DNA of 6,844 bases from Anaerolineae bacterium (GTDB taxonomy: Bacteria > Chloroflexota > Anaerolineae > Aggregatilineales > Phototrophicaceae): assembly GCA_025454715.1 (NCBI GenBank), contig JALONY010000102.1, forward strand, positions 1-6,844, in the 5' to 3' direction. The notes below the pieces were generated by a model. That model was not told the DNA's origin. It saw only the letters and a list, made by a program, of their open reading frames with translations, and made no database searches. Both the position numbers and the translations under genes were made by a program. Below are positions 5,659 to 6,844 of this stretch, one piece after another (the stretch's first letter is position 1; every line of letters starts with the position of its first letter).

Positions 5659-6099
5659 TTACGAAGCCGGGCAGACCTTCCATGCATCGCCTTCCTTGAC
5701 AATCGGCAAGATAGCCGCAGGGCCCATGTCGGCGAAGTTCATGTCTTGGGTCACGCCAGCCACGGTCATCTTCAGGGTTCCGCCGACGGTCACGGTGGCG
5801 CTGGTGTCGGTCTGGTCGCTGACGGTGTAGGTCAGGGCGCTGAAGTCGGGGTTGGCTTCGCTCATCATTTCCTGCATCGAGGCGGCGGTCTCGTCGGTCA
5901 GGGTGGCGGTCAGCGCCGCGCAAGCCACACTACGCGCAGCCTCGAGGTTGGCGGTAAACGAGGCTTCGATGAAGGTCTTGGCGACGGCCTCGGGGCCAGC
6001 GCCCGCGGTCGTGCCGCCACCTGCTGGGGCTGCGCCGCCGCACGCGGCCAGCACGCTCACCAACAGCATCGCTGCAATCAGGCTCATCCACTTTTTCAT
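5659..6099 (-). CDS. Small lipoprotein, DUF4878/NTF2-like
   Basis: A 146-residue lipoprotein. Residues 1-19 form a signal peptide with two Lys near the start, and the lipobox LAAC places the lipidated Cys at residue 20. A flexible Gly/Ala/Thr linker follows (21-36). Residues 37-146 look like the NTF2-like fold of DUF4878-type lipoproteins: an opening helix PEAVAKTFIEASFTANLEAARSVAC, then strands (YTVSDQTDTSATVTVGG) and the closing GDAWKVC. Cys60 and Cys143 sit where this family often has a paired Cys, so a disulfide on the outer face of the membrane is likely. The ATG at 6099 has AAGGAG (6108-6113) 8 nt upstream, and the signal peptide begins there; a longer frame back to 6234 would bury the signal peptide. 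Function is unknown; these proteins are generally small surface proteins thought to bind ligands. It is a single gene between two terminators. Confidence 0.8.
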   Translation of the reverse strand: MKKWMSLIAAMLLVSVLAACGGAAPAGGGTTAGAGPEAVAKTFIEASFTANLEAARSVACAALTATLTDETAASMQEMMSEANPDFSALTYTVSDQTDTSATVTVGGTLKMTVAGVTQDMNFADMGPAAILPIVKEGDAWKVCPAS

Positions 6100-6205
6100 G
6101 TTCTTGGCTCCTTGGGTGCGAGAAAAATCCCTTGTTTGGTCGATTTCATCAACCTTAAGAAGGATTGTAATGAGTTTACGATTTGCCGCTGGGCTGAAAG
6201 ATGAG

Positions 6206-6242
6206 AAAAAAATACCCCGCCGGTGATGCTGCACGGGCGGGG
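6206..6242 (-). terminator. Terminator of sdhB
   Basis: CCCCGCC (6215-6221) pairs with GGCGGGG (6236-6242). A G-G opposition and three more pairs (GTG 6223-6225 with CAC 6232-6234) extend the stem. On the minus strand seven T follow after one intervening A (A-run 6206-6212). It starts 26 nt after the sdhB stop, so sdhB is the last gene of its operon. Confidence 0.8.
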
Positions 6243-6268
6243 CGTGTGGATGGCGGGGTGAACAGCCG

Positions 6269-6844
6269 TTAGCTGTTGACCACCACTTCCTTGATTTCGG
6301 TAATCTTGATGATGCCGTCGGGGTTGCCGCGCTGGATGGCCAGCTTGACCTCGCCGATGGCCTTGGTCACCTCGATTTCACGCGGGCAGGCCGGCGTGCA
6401 ATTGAAGATGGTGCGGCAACGCCACACGCCGTTGGGCTCGGCGAGGATGTTGATGCGCTCCTGCGCGCCCTTGTCGCGGGTGTCGAAGATGAAGCGGTGC
6501 GCCTGCACGATGGCGGCAGGGCCGACGTACTTGCCATTGGCCCAGAACGATGGGCACGAGGTGGTGCAGCACGCGCACAAGATGCACTTGGTGGTGTCGT
6601 CGAACTTGGCACGGTCTTCTTTGGTCTGCAAGCGCTCGCGGCCATTGGACGGTACCGGCTCATCGTTGATGAAGAACGGCATGACCTCGCGGTAATGCGC
6701 GAAGAACGGCTCCATATCGACGATCAGGTCTTTCTTGACCGGCAGGCCGAGGATGGGCTCGACCTGTACCTTGACGTGCGCTTGGGTGTTGGCGCCCAGC
6801 TCGTCAATCAAGACCTTGCAGGCCAGCCGGTTGCGCCCGTTGAT
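6269..6844 (-). CDS. sdhB: Succinate dehydrogenase/fumarate reductase iron-sulfur subunit, 3' part
   Basis: SdhB carries electrons from the flavoprotein SdhA to quinone in the membrane-bound succinate dehydrogenase (complex II) or fumarate reductase. The gene runs off the right edge: 191 C-terminal residues are visible and the start lies outside. The first visible residues, INGRNRLACKV, are the end of the N-terminal 2Fe-2S domain, with its last Cys at visible residue 9. CILCACCTTSCP (87-98) and CRTIFNCTPACP (143-154) supply the ligands of the 4Fe-4S cluster (Cys 87, 90, 93, 153) and the 3Fe-4S cluster (Cys 97, 143, 149); all are present. After the first motif the sequence reads PSFWAN, with Ala where the E. 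coli enzyme has its quinone-site Trp164. That is common among distant homologues and may reflect a different quinone. SdhB and FrdB cannot be told apart from this fragment alone. sdhA and a membrane anchor gene are expected upstream, beyond the window. Confidence 0.93.
   Translation of the reverse strand: MNGRNRLACKVLIDELGANTQAHVKVQVEPILGLPVKKDLIVDMEPFFAHYREVMPFFINDEPVPSNGRERLQTKEDRAKFDDTTKCILCACCTTSCPSFWANGKYVGPAAIVQAHRFIFDTRDKGAQERINILAEPNGVWRCRTIFNCTPACPREIEVTKAIGEVKLAIQRGNPDGIIKITEIKEVVVNS

Noticed and set aside
1..6844. A new multi-gene, defence or mobile system
   Set aside because: All genes are housekeeping or common single-gene families, with no transposase, integrase, toxin-antitoxin pair, CRISPR repeats or terminal repeats visible.

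Overview
This 6.8 kb window of GC-rich bacterial chromosome holds ordinary housekeeping genes. The best lineage guess is Chloroflexota (Anaerolineae-like). This rests on the style of the PriA and SdhB proteins, the high GC content, good Shine-Dalgarno sites and the glycine/alanine-rich lipoprotein linker. It is an inference from memory of these families, not a measured placement.

Layout: Positions 1-292 hold no gene I recognise but are rich in inverted repeats and form the leader of priA. priA (293-2744, +, primosomal helicase) is split into two reading frames at about 638-654, so as written it cannot make full-length PriA. Facing it on the minus strand are a small GlsB/YeaQ-type membrane protein (2815-3147) with its own terminator, and holA (3235-4215, delta subunit of the DNA polymerase III clamp loader). 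A self-contained minus-strand tRNA-Arg(CCU) unit follows, with a sigma70-type promoter at 4479-4508, the tRNA at 4391-4463 and a 19-bp perfect terminator hairpin at 4341-4386. Divergent from the tRNA is a secreted SMP-30/gluconolactonase-like beta-propeller (4625-5575, +). It converges through a bidirectional terminator on a small lipoprotein gene (5659-6099, -). The right edge carries the 3' part of sdhB (6269-6844, -), closed by its own terminator.

How the genes relate: priA and holA both serve DNA replication (restart of collapsed forks and loading of the sliding clamp), but they are convergent and not an operon. sdhB is the tail of a succinate dehydrogenase/fumarate reductase operon that lies beyond the window. 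The beta-propeller and the lipoprotein are single-gene extracytoplasmic units. Almost every unit has its own recognisable terminator, so this looks like a set of short independent transcription units.

I found no mobile element, CRISPR array, defence system or other new multi-gene system. The points most worth a second look are the priA frame break, which looks like a small out-of-frame deletion, an Asp in place of one PriA zinc-ligand Cys, the weak anticodon stem of the tRNA, and two inverted-repeat clusters in promoter regions.
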